Source: Desulfobacter sp. (GTDB taxonomy: Bacteria; Desulfobacterota; Desulfobacteria; Desulfobacterales; Desulfobacteraceae). From it: a DNA stretch of 64,000 bases. Where the stretch lies: contig CP054837.1 of assembly GCA_028768525.1 (NCBI GenBank), forward strand, positions 1,594,001-1,658,000, read 5' to 3'. Shown piece after piece: positions 23,296 to 31,637 of this stretch. The notes under the pieces were generated by a model. It ran no database searches and was not told where the DNA came from. It was given only the letters and a program-made list of their open reading frames with translations. Each line of letters opens with the position of its first letter. Position 1 is the first letter of the stretch. A program made the position numbers and the translations under genes.

Positions 23296-24189
23296 TTATT
23301 TACCGATGCCCAGAACGTTCCTGGCATACTTGATGCTCCTGATACAGGCGTCCATTTCTTTTTTTCTGGCAACTTCGACGGGGTCCTTTCCCATGTCCCA
23401 CTCAATTTCAAAGGTGATTCTGTCTGTCGGGGAGTGATCACGTATGGTCTTATAGGTTTTAAAACAGTCGATATCACCATCCCCTAGAGCCACCCCGTGG
23501 AAGCGGATACCAAACTGATCCCTGTCTAATTTGTGATCGCAGAAATGATTTGAAAAAGCGAATGGTGCAAGCTTTTCCACGGCCGTTTCCGGATTTTCCA
23601 ATACGCCCATGGAATTTACGGTATCGACACAGGCGCCAACCAGAGGATGGTCAATCCTGTCAATCAGCCAGAGGATCTCATCGGCAAATGTTTCCGTGTG
23701 GTTTTCAAGGGCCAGCCGGATTCCCGTTTCTTCCAGCAGTGGAATGGCGGCCTTTACTTCATCATGGACATCGCAGAGCTGTCTCATGACCTCAGGATGG
23801 AAACAGCTGCCGTAAAGCGGGCGCGGACGACGGATATCCAGACTGAGTTTGGCAAGGTCCGCACCGATTTTTTGCGCGATTTTAATACCGTCAACAACGG
23901 TATCGGTGAGTCTTGAATCAAACTCTTCGTCCAGGGAAAAATTATACTCCAGGTAAAGCCCTTTGTCCGCTGCAGCCTTTCTGACTTCTTCCAGTCTTTG
24001 ATCATCCTTGCTTTCCAGGTCGCAGCCGGTAATATGGAGACCGTCAAGGCCCCATTCCACGGCTTTATCCATCAATTGTATCAGGTTCATTTCTTTGGGC
24101 CGTGGATCGGCCTGGATTCCCCAATTTTGACCAAGACCCCATAAATGAAGTGTATACGTATGCAGCCCCAGTTTCATTTTTTTTGCCAT
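23296..24189 (-). CDS. Sugar phosphate isomerase/epimerase-like TIM-barrel protein
   Basis: A 297-residue xylose-isomerase-like (AP endonuclease 2 superfamily) protein. Metal-ligand-like residues appear in LALENHTETFADE (near 160), VGACVDTVNSMG (near 185), SNHFCDHK (near 215) and TFEIEWD (near 265). The ATG at 24189 is chosen because AAGGATG stands seven bases upstream; a further ATG at 24198 has no good site. It is divergent from a LysR gene and was followed by a BCCT transporter, now a remnant. The substrate is unknown; the context hints at uptake and conversion of an osmolyte or quaternary amine derivative, which is inference. Confidence 0.8.
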   Translation of the reverse strand: MAKKMKLGLHTYTLHLWGLGQNWGIQADPRPKEMNLIQLMDKAVEWGLDGLHITGCDLESKDDQRLEEVRKAAADKGLYLEYNFSLDEEFDSRLTDTVVDGIKIAQKIGADLAKLSLDIRRPRPLYGSCFHPEVMRQLCDVHDEVKAAIPLLEETGIRLALENHTETFADEILWLIDRIDHPLVGACVDTVNSMGVLENPETAVEKLAPFAFSNHFCDHKLDRDQFGIRFHGVALGDGDIDCFKTYKTIRDHSPTDRITFEIEWDMGKDPVEVARKKEMDACIRSIKYARNVLGIGK

Positions 24190-24318
24190 GGTAAACATCC
24201 TTTTTAATTTTAATGGATTGACATCGCCATTAAAGGTAGTTGAAGGTTGAATGATAAGTCAAATTAATATATTTTATTATTATGATGATTATTTTTAATG
24301 AATAATGGGTGGATTCTA

Positions 24319-25215
24319 ATGAATATTGATCAGCTTAAGACTTACATTGCCGTGGTTGAAACCGGCAGTTTTACCAAGGCGGCAAAAACCGTTCATCTGA
24401 CCCAGTCTGCAGTAAGCCTACAAATAAAGCGACTGGAAGAGGAGCTTGGGATTTCCCTTCTGACACGTATTGCCAAAACCGTTAAGCTGACCGGTGCAGG
24501 CAAAGATTTGCTCGCCTATGCCAGAAAGATTATTCAGACCCATGATGAAGCCGTTTTAACAATTTCCAACCGGGAGCTGCTCGGACATATCAGAATCGGT
24601 GCCCCTGAGGATTATATTTCACCTTTTCTTACACGCATCTTATCCCGATTTTCCAAAGAGCATCCCCAGGTAAAAGTCGATGTAATCAGCAATTTGAGCG
24701 TTAATTTAAAAAGGGCCGTAGACCAGGCGGATCTGGATTTTGCACTGTGTACCGAAATGCGGGAGGGCGGCACCGTTGTTTTTCGAGAACCACTGGCCTG
24801 GATCAGTTCCGAAAAGTACAAACAGCATACAATCACTGACCCGCTCCCTCTGGCCGTGTCATATGAGGGATGTCCATACCGACGGTGGGCCATGGGCAGC
24901 CTTGAAGCGGCCGGTCGCGAATTTCGTATCAATTACAACAGCCCTACAAGTACAGGAATTATGGCGGCGGTCCGGGTCGGTTTTGCCGTGGCTATTCTCG
25001 GCGTCACCAATATACCGGAAGATTTAATCCTCATCGGCGAAGCGCACAGGTTCCCGCCCCTGCCCATGGCACATATCACCCTCCACAGAGCCCCCATGCC
25101 ATCCAGCCCCCTGCTGCTTGCCTTTGAAACCTGTATTCGGGAAACTTTCAAAGAAGTCCAGGATGAACTTCAGGTGCAGTTGGCATCTGGTATCAGGGTC
25201 AAATTTCCTGACTAG
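24319..25215 (+). CDS. LysR-family transcriptional regulator
   Basis: A 298-residue regulator with an N-terminal winged helix (residues 1-60: LKTYIAVVETGSFTKAAKTVHLTQSAVSLQIKRLE) and a periplasmic-binding-protein-like effector domain. An ATG at 24298 would add seven residues; the one at 24319 has GGGTGG upstream and gives the standard LysR start MNIDQLKTYI. It is divergent from the isomerase-like gene at 24189, the usual position for its target promoter. The end of its coding sequence is repeated just downstream (25223-25276). Confidence 0.92.
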   Translation: MNIDQLKTYIAVVETGSFTKAAKTVHLTQSAVSLQIKRLEEELGISLLTRIAKTVKLTGAGKDLLAYARKIIQTHDEAVLTISNRELLGHIRIGAPEDYISPFLTRILSRFSKEHPQVKVDVISNLSVNLKRAVDQADLDFALCTEMREGGTVVFREPLAWISSEKYKQHTITDPLPLAVSYEGCPYRRWAMGSLEAAGREFRINYNSPTSTGIMAAVRVGFAVAILGVTNIPEDLILIGEAHRFPPLPMAHITLHRAPMPSSPLLLAFETCIRETFKEVQDELQVQLASGIRVKFPD

Positions 25216-25222
25216 GCACCCA

Positions 25223-25318
25223 CACAGAGCCGTCATGCCATCCAGCCCCTTGCTGCTTGCCTTTGAAACCTGTATTGTGGCAATACTTGATTTCGGCGAT
25301 ATGGGAAAGATGGGATAA
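25223..25318 (+). pseudogene. Duplicated 3' end of a LysR gene
   Basis: Bases 25223-25276 repeat 25084-25137 with 51 of 54 identical positions. In frame it reads HRAVMPSSPLLLAFETCI, the counterpart of the LysR segment HRAPMPSSPLLLAFETCI, then ends at a stop after 14 divergent codons. It is a remnant of a tandem duplication or of a lost second LysR gene and cannot make a functional protein. Confidence 0.7.
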
Positions 25319-25323
25319 ATAAA

Positions 25324-26868
25324 ATGGTTGCACACAAAGAACTGCTGGAAGATATGGGATTGGACCTGCCTGCCATGATTTCGATCTGGGAAGATTACCA
25401 GGAAGGGATTGTTATTTCCAATTATGAAGGCCGGGTGGCTTTTTATAATAAAAAAGCCGCGCAAATGGATGACCTCAAAGCTGAATCAATCATTGGAAAA
25501 AAAGTAACAGATATGTACCTGATTGATGACGGGATCAGTCCGACCATCAAATGCATCAATACCCGGAAAAGAGTGGCCAACCTGGCCTGTTTTTACCGGA
25601 CCAATTTAGGGAAAATGGTAAATTCCATCTGTAATGTATTCCCTGTTTTTCATCAGGGAAATTTCAAAGGCGCATTCTGCTCCATGCAGGAGTATGCCAC
25701 CTTAAAAAGAACCATCGAAAAGGCCAGCCATCCCCGGATGGTAAAAGATATGCAAAAAGCCTTTTACATCAACACCCGGCATAAGGAAAAGATGCAGCCC
25801 AACGGCACCCGGTTTACCTTTGACCATATTATAGGGGATGATCCCTCTCTTTTAAGGGCAAAGGCCTATGCCAGGAAGGCCTCTGATTCGCCGTCCTCCA
25901 TTATCCTGTCCGGCGAGACCGGCACAGGGAAAGAGCTTTTTGCCCAGTCCATCCACAATTCAAGCCCAAGACAGAATGCGCCTTATGTGGCCATTAACTG
26001 TGCTGCCATCCCTGAACATCTGCTGGAGGGGATATTGTTCGGGACATCCAAGGGTGCCTTTACCGGTGCCACAGACAAGGCAGGGCTTTTTGAGACGGCC
26101 AACGGCGGGACCCTGCTGCTGGATGAAATAAATTCCATGCCATTGGGCCTTCAGGTAAAACTTCTAAGGGTCCTGCAGGAAAGGCAGGTCCGGCGTGTAG
26201 GGGCCTCTAAAGAGACATCCATTGACCTTAAAATCGTCAGCACCACCAATGAAGATTTAAAAGCCGCCTGTAGCCAGGGGAATTTCCGTATGGATATGAT
26301 GTACAGACTGGGGGCTGTTTATATTGAAATTCCGCCGTTAAGGGACCGGCCCGGTGATATTGAGATTCTGGTTCGCCATTTCCTTGATAAGTACAATCTG
26401 GCCTTTAAAAGAAAAATCATTGGTGTTTCCGATGAGGCACTGGATTTGTTTTTATCCTACCACTGGCCGGGCAATGTCCGGGAGCTGGCACATATTATTG
26501 AAGGGGCCATGAATATGGTGGGGGACATGGATGTGATCGGCAAAGAACACCTGGCCTTGTTTGTGGGCCATTTCCCCCAATTGGCTGAGCAGGAGCCAGA
26601 ACCTGGCCCCCTTATTGGCAGGCCGTCCAGGGAATCAGGGGAAAGAGAAGGCACCACTGACCACCATCCAGCCCTGGTTCCCCCGATCCTGGCCGGCCAG
26701 AGTCTTTCAGATGCTTTAACAGCCTATGAAATTGCAGCCCTGACCCATGTTCTCGACCAGACCAAAGGCAATGCGTCTGAGGCTGCCCGCCGACTGTCCA
26801 TTTCCCCTCAGCTAATGCACCATAAATTGAAAAAATTTCATATTGATCCCAAGGATTTTAAAATTTAA
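25324..26868 (+). CDS. Sigma-54-dependent transcriptional activator with PAS domain
   Basis: A 514-residue bacterial enhancer-binding protein. Residues 15-130 form a PAS-like sensor. The AAA+ domain has Walker A GETGTGKE (197-204), the sigma-54 contact loop GAFTGA (244-249) and Walker B GGTLLLDEI (261-269). The C-terminus is a Fis-type helix-turn-helix (NASEAARRLSISPQLMHHKL). It drives open-complex formation at -24/-12 promoters. The downstream quaternary-amine operon has such a promoter at 27006, and repeated AT-rich sites at 26864-26941 may be its enhancers, so it is very likely the dedicated activator. No phosphorylation receiver domain: the PAS probably senses a small ligand. Confidence 0.94.
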   Translation: MVAHKELLEDMGLDLPAMISIWEDYQEGIVISNYEGRVAFYNKKAAQMDDLKAESIIGKKVTDMYLIDDGISPTIKCINTRKRVANLACFYRTNLGKMVNSICNVFPVFHQGNFKGAFCSMQEYATLKRTIEKASHPRMVKDMQKAFYINTRHKEKMQPNGTRFTFDHIIGDDPSLLRAKAYARKASDSPSSIILSGETGTGKELFAQSIHNSSPRQNAPYVAINCAAIPEHLLEGILFGTSKGAFTGATDKAGLFETANGGTLLLDEINSMPLGLQVKLLRVLQERQVRRVGASKETSIDLKIVSTTNEDLKAACSQGNFRMDMMYRLGAVYIEIPPLRDRPGDIEILVRHFLDKYNLAFKRKIIGVSDEALDLFLSYHWPGNVRELAHIIEGAMNMVGDMDVIGKEHLALFVGHFPQLAEQEPEPGPLIGRPSRESGEREGTTDHHPALVPPILAGQSLSDALTAYEIAALTHVLDQTKGNASEAARRLSISPQLMHHKLKKFHIDPKDFKI

Positions 26869-26941
26869 AAAATATTTTAAATTTCATACGGCAGTTTAAA
26901 ATATTTTTTAAATCTCTGCAAAAATCAAATATTTTTTAATT
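26864..26941 (+). repeat. Three repeated AT-rich sites, putative enhancer (UAS)
   Basis: TTTAAAAAATATTTTAAA (26864-26881) and its exact reverse complement (26895-26912) face each other, and a third related copy, CAAATATTTTTTAAT, lies at 26926-26940. They stand about 65-160 bases upstream of the sigma-54 promoter, a normal distance for activator binding. The first copy overlaps the stop codon of the activator gene. Confidence 0.5.
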
Positions 26942-26955
26942 CTCTTCTTTTCCTT

Positions 26956-26978
26956 AAAGCCCTTAATCAAAGGGCTTT
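26956..26978 (+). terminator. Intrinsic terminator after the sigma-54 activator gene
   Basis: AAAGCCCTT (26956-26964) pairs with AAGGGCTTT (26970-26978), followed by another T. It separates the regulator transcript from the quaternary-amine operon, leaving the -24/-12 promoter downstream. Confidence 0.7.
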
Positions 26979-27005
26979 TCCTGAAAAAGCCTTTCCTGTT
27001 CAAAA

Positions 27006-27021
27006 TGGTATGCCCATTGCA
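27006..27021 (+). promoter_or_regulatory. Sigma-54 (-24/-12) promoter of the quaternary-amine operon
   Basis: TGGTATGCCCATTGCA has the invariant GG (27007-27008) and GC (27019-27020) exactly 10 bases apart and fits the TGGCAC-N5-TTGC consensus well. The start codon of the methyltransferase gene is about 70 bases downstream. A second similar string at 27027-27040 has one base too few between GG and GC. Confidence 0.75.
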
Positions 27022-27088
27022 ATACCTGGTGGCGTATTGCCAATGACGGGCAAAGGGTAAACATTAATAAAGCTTAAGGATAAATATC

Positions 27089-28513
27089 ATGTATGATCGT
27101 ATGCAGACATTAGATGAATCCTCCTTCCAAAAAATCCACAACGCCACCATGGAAATTTTGGAAAATACCGGGGTGACATTTAACGAATCAGAAGCGCTGT
27201 CTATTTTTAAGGAAAACGGATTCAAGGTCGAGGGCAGCACTGTTTTTTTCAAGGAAGCTGATATCAAAAAAGCCATTGATTCTGCGCCCTCCCGGTTCAA
27301 AGTTCATGCCAGAAATCCTGAAAAAAGCGTAACCATTGGAGAGGATGATTTTGTATTTCTGCCGGCCTATGGCGCGCCTTTCATTGCCGAGGCCGACGGT
27401 TCACAGCGTCCCGGCACCATGGAAGATTATGATAACTTCTGCAAACTGGTCCAGACCTCTCCCCATCTTAACATGAACGGATATATCATGGTGGAGCCTT
27501 CGGATGTGCCACCGGAGACTTCCGGCCTGGATATGGTCCTGTCCAACATCCTGCTCTGTGACAAGCCCTTTATGGGATGCCAGACCAACAAGGAAATTGC
27601 CAGGGACCTGGTGGAAATGTGTGCCATTGTGTTTTGCGGCGGGGATAAGGAAAAACTTAAAGAAATGCCCGTATCCGTATCTTTGATCAATGCCCTTTCT
27701 CCGTTGCAGTTTTCAGAGGAGATGGTTGGTGCACTGGTTGAGCTTGCCAGGTACGGACAGCCCATGGTCATCGCCAACATGGTAATGGGGGGAACCAGCG
27801 GCCCGGTTACCCTTCCCGGCATGATGGCCGTAATCAATGCCGAAGTCCTGGCAGGACTTTGCCTTGCCCAGGTGATCAACCCCGGCACCCCGGTGATTTA
27901 CGGGTCCACGTCCACACCGACCCATATGAAAACCGGTACGGCGGCAGTGGGGTCTCCTGAAACCGCCATGCTGATCTCCATGACTGCCCAGATGGCCAGA
28001 TTTTACAATTTGCCCTGCAGGAGCGGGGGAGGGCTCAATGACTCCCATGTTGTGGATGCCCAGGCCGCCTGCGAAGCAACCATGAACCTGATGACAGCGG
28101 CCAGGAACGGGGTGAATTTTGTTCTCCATGCCTGCGGCCAGATGGCCGGCCATATTTCCATGAGTTTTGAAAAATTCATGGTGGATGAGGAATTCTGCGG
28201 AATGCTCCGCCGGATGTTTACCCCCATGGCGGTTAATGACGAGACCCTGGACCTTGAGACCATCAAGACTGTGGGCATTGGCGGCCATTACCTCATGCAG
28301 CCCTCCACCTTTAAACGGTGCCGGACCGAATACCACAGCCAGGGGCTTTTCAACCGGGATAATTTTGATTCATGGACTGCAGCAGGATCAAAAAGTGCTG
28401 CCCAGGCTGCTTCTGACAAGATTGCCCAGCGCCTTGAAAGCTATGAAAGACCTGAGATTGATTCTGCCATAGAAAATGCACTTAGGGATTATGTTGCAAG
28501 CCGTAAAGCATAG
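27089..28513 (+). CDS. MttB-superfamily methyltransferase, non-pyrrolysine (glycine betaine type)
   Basis: A 474-residue member of the trimethylamine methyltransferase (MttB) superfamily. The open frame is uninterrupted: no in-frame amber codon is present where pyrrolysine sits in true MttB (the SGGGLNDSHVVDAQAACE region near residue 315). Non-Pyl members such as MtgB, MtcB and MtpB demethylate glycine betaine, carnitine or proline betaine and methylate a corrinoid protein. The operon partners (BCCT transporter, corrinoid protein, MtgA-like methyltransferase) fit this. Glycine betaine is the most likely substrate; other betaines cannot be excluded from sequence. Transcribed from the sigma-54 promoter at 27006. 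Confidence 0.9.
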   Translation: MYDRMQTLDESSFQKIHNATMEILENTGVTFNESEALSIFKENGFKVEGSTVFFKEADIKKAIDSAPSRFKVHARNPEKSVTIGEDDFVFLPAYGAPFIAEADGSQRPGTMEDYDNFCKLVQTSPHLNMNGYIMVEPSDVPPETSGLDMVLSNILLCDKPFMGCQTNKEIARDLVEMCAIVFCGGDKEKLKEMPVSVSLINALSPLQFSEEMVGALVELARYGQPMVIANMVMGGTSGPVTLPGMMAVINAEVLAGLCLAQVINPGTPVIYGSTSTPTHMKTGTAAVGSPETAMLISMTAQMARFYNLPCRSGGGLNDSHVVDAQAACEATMNLMTAARNGVNFVLHACGQMAGHISMSFEKFMVDEEFCGMLRRMFTPMAVNDETLDLETIKTVGIGGHYLMQPSTFKRCRTEYHSQGLFNRDNFDSWTAAGSKSAAQAASDKIAQRLESYERPEIDSAIENALRDYVASRKA

Positions 28514-28522
28514 GAGAGAGAA

Positions 28523-30112
28523 ATGAACGAAATCGCTATTAAACAGACACGTGCAAACAAAGGCCTGGCAGCCCTTGTTAATAAGCCGGTATTTTACCCG
28601 CCGGCCCTGCTTCTGGCTGCTGTGGTCCTTTTCGGGGCATTTTTCCCGGAGCAGCTGGGCGTCGCCGCCAACGCGGCCTTTGCCTTTTGCATTAAATACT
28701 TTTCCTGGTTCTACTCCCTTGGGGTCAGCATCCTCTTTGCCTTTGTCCTCTGGGCGGGCTTAGGGAAGTACGGCAACATCCGTCTGGGCGGCCCTGATGC
28801 CAAGCCGGAAATGTCCTTTTTTTCCTGGTTCGCCATCGCCCTGACCTCGGGCATTGCCATCGGCATCGTATTCTACGGGGTGGCCGAACCTTTAGGCAAC
28901 TACACCAGCCCCGCCGGATTCACCGGCCTTGAAGCCCGGAGCGCCCTGGCCGCCGAAGGTGCACTGCGTACCGTGTTCCTGCACTGGGGATTTCACCCCT
29001 ATGCCATCTACACCTCCTTCGGGCTGTTCATCGCCTTCCTCTTTTATAATAGGAAAAAGCCCTTTAAAATCTCCACCGGCCTCTATCCCCTTCTGGGTGA
29101 CAAGGTCAACGGCCTGGCCGGCAACCTCATCGATGCCCTGTGCATCTTCTCCATTGTGGCCGGCATCGGCACCTCCCTGGGGTTGGGCGCCATGCAGCTG
29201 GCCGGCGGTATTGAATACGTGGCAGGTTCCCCCATGGGTTCGGTGCTCATGCTCTGGCTGGGGATCATCGCCGCCATGGCCGTCTTCTATATCGCTGCGG
29301 CCTGCACCGGACTGCACAAGGGGATCAAACTGATCTCCAGTCTCAATGTGTATATTTACATCGCCCTGCTGGTATGGGTGTTCCTCTTCGGCCCCACCCT
29401 TTACATCCTCAACAACACCAACTCTGCCCTGGGGGATTATCTCTCCTCCTTCCTGCGGCAGTCCATGTATCTGGAACCGACCCTTCAGACTGGCTGGGTG
29501 GGCGGATGGACCATTTTCTACTGGTCCTGGTGGCTGGCCTTTGCCCCCATGGTGGGCCTCTTCCTTGTGAAGCTTGCCAAGGGCAGAACCATAAAGGAAT
29601 TTGTCCTGGTGAATTTCTTTGCCCCCACTCTCTTTGCCGTGGTCTGGTTCGGCATCTTCGGCAGCGCCGCCATCCACATGGAGCACTTCCAGGGCATTGA
29701 ACTGGCCAAGGAGATTGCCGACGGCGGCACCCAGGTGGCCTTGTTCGCCTTCCTGAAAAACCTGCCCATGACCGGCCTGCTGAACATCCTGGGCTTTCTG
29801 GCCATTGTGTTCTCCTTTGTCACCCTGGCCGAATCCATGACCCTGACCCTTGCCAATATGACATCGGCCGAATCGGCAGGCGATGAAGACAAAAATAATG
29901 AAAAGAGCGAGCAGGACGCCCCCAATATCCTCAAAATATTCTGGGGAGCGCTCATGGCCGGTATGGCCTTTGTCCTGCTCATGAGCGGGGGGCTCAAATC
30001 CCTGCAGACTGCCGTGGTGGTCTGCGGTCTGCCCATCCTTCTGATGGGCCTGTGCATGGCCGCCGGTTACATTAAAGAGATGAAAACATCCGGGGGGAAA
30101 CATTTGATATAA
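28523..30112 (+). CDS. BCCT-family betaine/carnitine/choline transporter
   Basis: A 529-residue integral membrane protein with about 12 transmembrane helices. The family signature WTIFYWSWWLAFAPMVG lies near residues 325-341, and the tryptophan-rich substrate region includes HWGFHPYAIY (near 153). It imports quaternary ammonium compounds with sodium or protons. It begins 9 bp after the methyltransferase stop, so transport and demethylation are co-expressed. The long hydrophilic C-terminal regulatory tail of osmotic-stress BCCT proteins is absent, which supports a catabolic role. Confidence 0.95.
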   Translation: MNEIAIKQTRANKGLAALVNKPVFYPPALLLAAVVLFGAFFPEQLGVAANAAFAFCIKYFSWFYSLGVSILFAFVLWAGLGKYGNIRLGGPDAKPEMSFFSWFAIALTSGIAIGIVFYGVAEPLGNYTSPAGFTGLEARSALAAEGALRTVFLHWGFHPYAIYTSFGLFIAFLFYNRKKPFKISTGLYPLLGDKVNGLAGNLIDALCIFSIVAGIGTSLGLGAMQLAGGIEYVAGSPMGSVLMLWLGIIAAMAVFYIAAACTGLHKGIKLISSLNVYIYIALLVWVFLFGPTLYILNNTNSALGDYLSSFLRQSMYLEPTLQTGWVGGWTIFYWSWWLAFAPMVGLFLVKLAKGRTIKEFVLVNFFAPTLFAVVWFGIFGSAAIHMEHFQGIELAKEIADGGTQVALFAFLKNLPMTGLLNILGFLAIVFSFVTLAESMTLTLANMTSAESAGDEDKNNEKSEQDAPNILKIFWGALMAGMAFVLLMSGGLKSLQTAVVVCGLPILLMGLCMAAGYIKEMKTSGGKHLI

Positions 30113-30172
30113 CCCTCCCCCTATCAACGGCTACCCCAAAATAGACATACACACTTTTTTAAGGAGACAAAA

Positions 30173-30805
30173 ATGACTGATTTAAATGAAATGACCAGTG
30201 CCCTTGTTGCCTGTAACTCAGAAAAGTTGACCGCCCTTGTCAATGACGCCCTGTCCGCCGGCACCCCGGCACAGGAAATCCTTAACAAGGGGCTAATCTC
30301 CGGCATGGACATCGTGGGTGAAAAAATGGAATCCGGAGATATGTTCATCCCCGAAGTACTCATGGCCGCTCAGGCCATGGCCGGCTGTGTGGAGATCCTC
30401 AAACCCCTGCTGGGAGACGAAGACGCCTCCGGCGGCCTTAATGTCATCATCGGTACCGTCAAGGGTGATCTCCACGACATCGGGAAAAATCTGGTGGCCA
30501 TGATGATGGAAAGCGCAGGTATGACTGTCTATGACCTGGGCGTGGACATCCCCCCTGAAAATTTCGTTGCGGAAATTAAAGAAAAAAACGCCCGTCTTGT
30601 ATGTCTCTCAGCACTGCTTACCACCACCATGCCTGCCATGAAACAGACCGTGGATGCCATTGTGGAAGCCGGATTGAGAGAAGACGTAAAAATCCTGGTA
30701 GGCGGGGCCCCGGTTACCCAGGCCTTTGCAGATGAAATCGGAGCCGACGGATTTGCCGCCGACGCCGGGTCCGCTTCTAAACTCGCGAAGCAACTGGCAG
30801 CTTAA
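30173..30805 (+). CDS. Corrinoid methyl-carrier protein (MtgC/MttC-like)
   Basis: A 210-residue B12-binding protein. Residues 1-85 form the helical cap domain (LVNDALSAGTPAQEILNKGL). The cobalamin-binding Rossmann domain has the base-off motif D-x-H-x-x-G at Asp99, His101 and Gly104 (GDLHDIGKN), then VGGAPVTQAFADEIGADGF. The cobalt accepts a methyl group from the MttB-family enzyme and delivers it to the next enzyme. The gene has its own RBS AAGGAGA and is separated by 60 bp from the transporter. Reactivation of oxidised cobalt would need a RamA-like protein, candidates for which are encoded at 53754-57238. Confidence 0.95.
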   Translation: MTDLNEMTSALVACNSEKLTALVNDALSAGTPAQEILNKGLISGMDIVGEKMESGDMFIPEVLMAAQAMAGCVEILKPLLGDEDASGGLNVIIGTVKGDLHDIGKNLVAMMMESAGMTVYDLGVDIPPENFVAEIKEKNARLVCLSALLTTTMPAMKQTVDAIVEAGLREDVKILVGGAPVTQAFADEIGADGFAADAGSASKLAKQLAA

Positions 30806-30820
30806 GGGGGGATGGCCAAA

Positions 30821-31621
30821 ATGTTTGAAGTTATTGGAGAACGAATCAACACCTCCCGAAAACTGGTTCAGGCCGCCGTTGCAGAACGGAATGCAGACTA
30901 CATTATTGACGACGTAAAAAAACAGCAGGAAGCGGGAGCAACATATATTGATGTGAATGCCGGTGCCCGCATCGGCCATGAGGAAGAGGATATGCGCTGG
31001 CTTCTGGACACAATACAACCCGTTTGTACAATCCCATTAGCCTTGGACAGTCCAGATCCAGCCATCCTCGAAATGGCTTTTTCCATGGTGAACCAGACCC
31101 CCATGGTCAACTCCATTTCACTGGAAAAGGAACGGTTTGACGCCATGATGCCCTTTCTGGACGGAAAAGAGTGCAAGATCATCGCCCTGTGCATGGACGA
31201 TGCCGGCATGCCCGAATCCAGCAACGACATCCTGGACCGGGCCAAAACCCTGGTCAAGGAGCTCAACGGCATCGGCATCCCCACGGCCAATATCTATGTG
31301 GATCCCCTTGTCCAGCCCATCTCCACCGACTCCAACAAAGGGATGATGGTTCTGGATGCGGTACGGTCCATAAAAGCAGCATTCCCGGAAGTCCACATCA
31401 CCGGCGGGCTGTCCAATATTTCCTACGGACTGCCCCAGCGCCACATCATCAACCGGACCTTTGTGACCCTGATGATGGATGCGGGCATGGATTCAGCCAT
31501 TATTGACCCGCTTGATAAAAAAATCATGGCTACCATCCGCACTGCTGACATGCTTCTGGGTAAAGACCAGTTCTGTATGGAATACCTCAAAGGCGTTCGC
31601 TCTGGTGCGATTGAAAGTTAA
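30821..31621 (+). CDS. Methylcorrinoid:tetrahydrofolate methyltransferase (MtgA/MtrH-like)
   Basis: A 266-residue TIM-barrel methyltransferase of the pterin-binding family (related to AcsE, MetH pterin domain and MtgA). Pterin-site residues include FEVIGERINTSRK at the N-terminus, YIDVNAGA (near 45), DSPDPAILE (near 77) and ITGGLSNISYGLPQR (near 190). It moves the methyl group from the corrinoid protein to tetrahydrofolate, feeding the Wood-Ljungdahl methyl branch. The ATG at 30821 is favoured because AAGGGGGG is nine bases upstream; an ATG at 30812 lies too close to it. Last gene of the operon. Confidence 0.92.
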   Translation: MFEVIGERINTSRKLVQAAVAERNADYIIDDVKKQQEAGATYIDVNAGARIGHEEEDMRWLLDTIQPVCTIPLALDSPDPAILEMAFSMVNQTPMVNSISLEKERFDAMMPFLDGKECKIIALCMDDAGMPESSNDILDRAKTLVKELNGIGIPTANIYVDPLVQPISTDSNKGMMVLDAVRSIKAAFPEVHITGGLSNISYGLPQRHIINRTFVTLMMDAGMDSAIIDPLDKKIMATIRTADMLLGKDQFCMEYLKGVRSGAIES

Positions 31622-31637
31622 AAGCCCCCTCTTTACA

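Noticed and set aside
27027..27040. Second sigma-54 promoter
   Set aside because: Only nine bases between GG and GC; the site at 27006 has the required ten.
27089..28513. Pyrrolysine-containing MttB
   Set aside because: The frame has no internal amber codon and the active-site region is of the non-Pyl type.
28892..30127. Minus-strand open frame of 411 codons
   Set aside because: Antisense to the BCCT transporter; composition is typical of a shadow frame.
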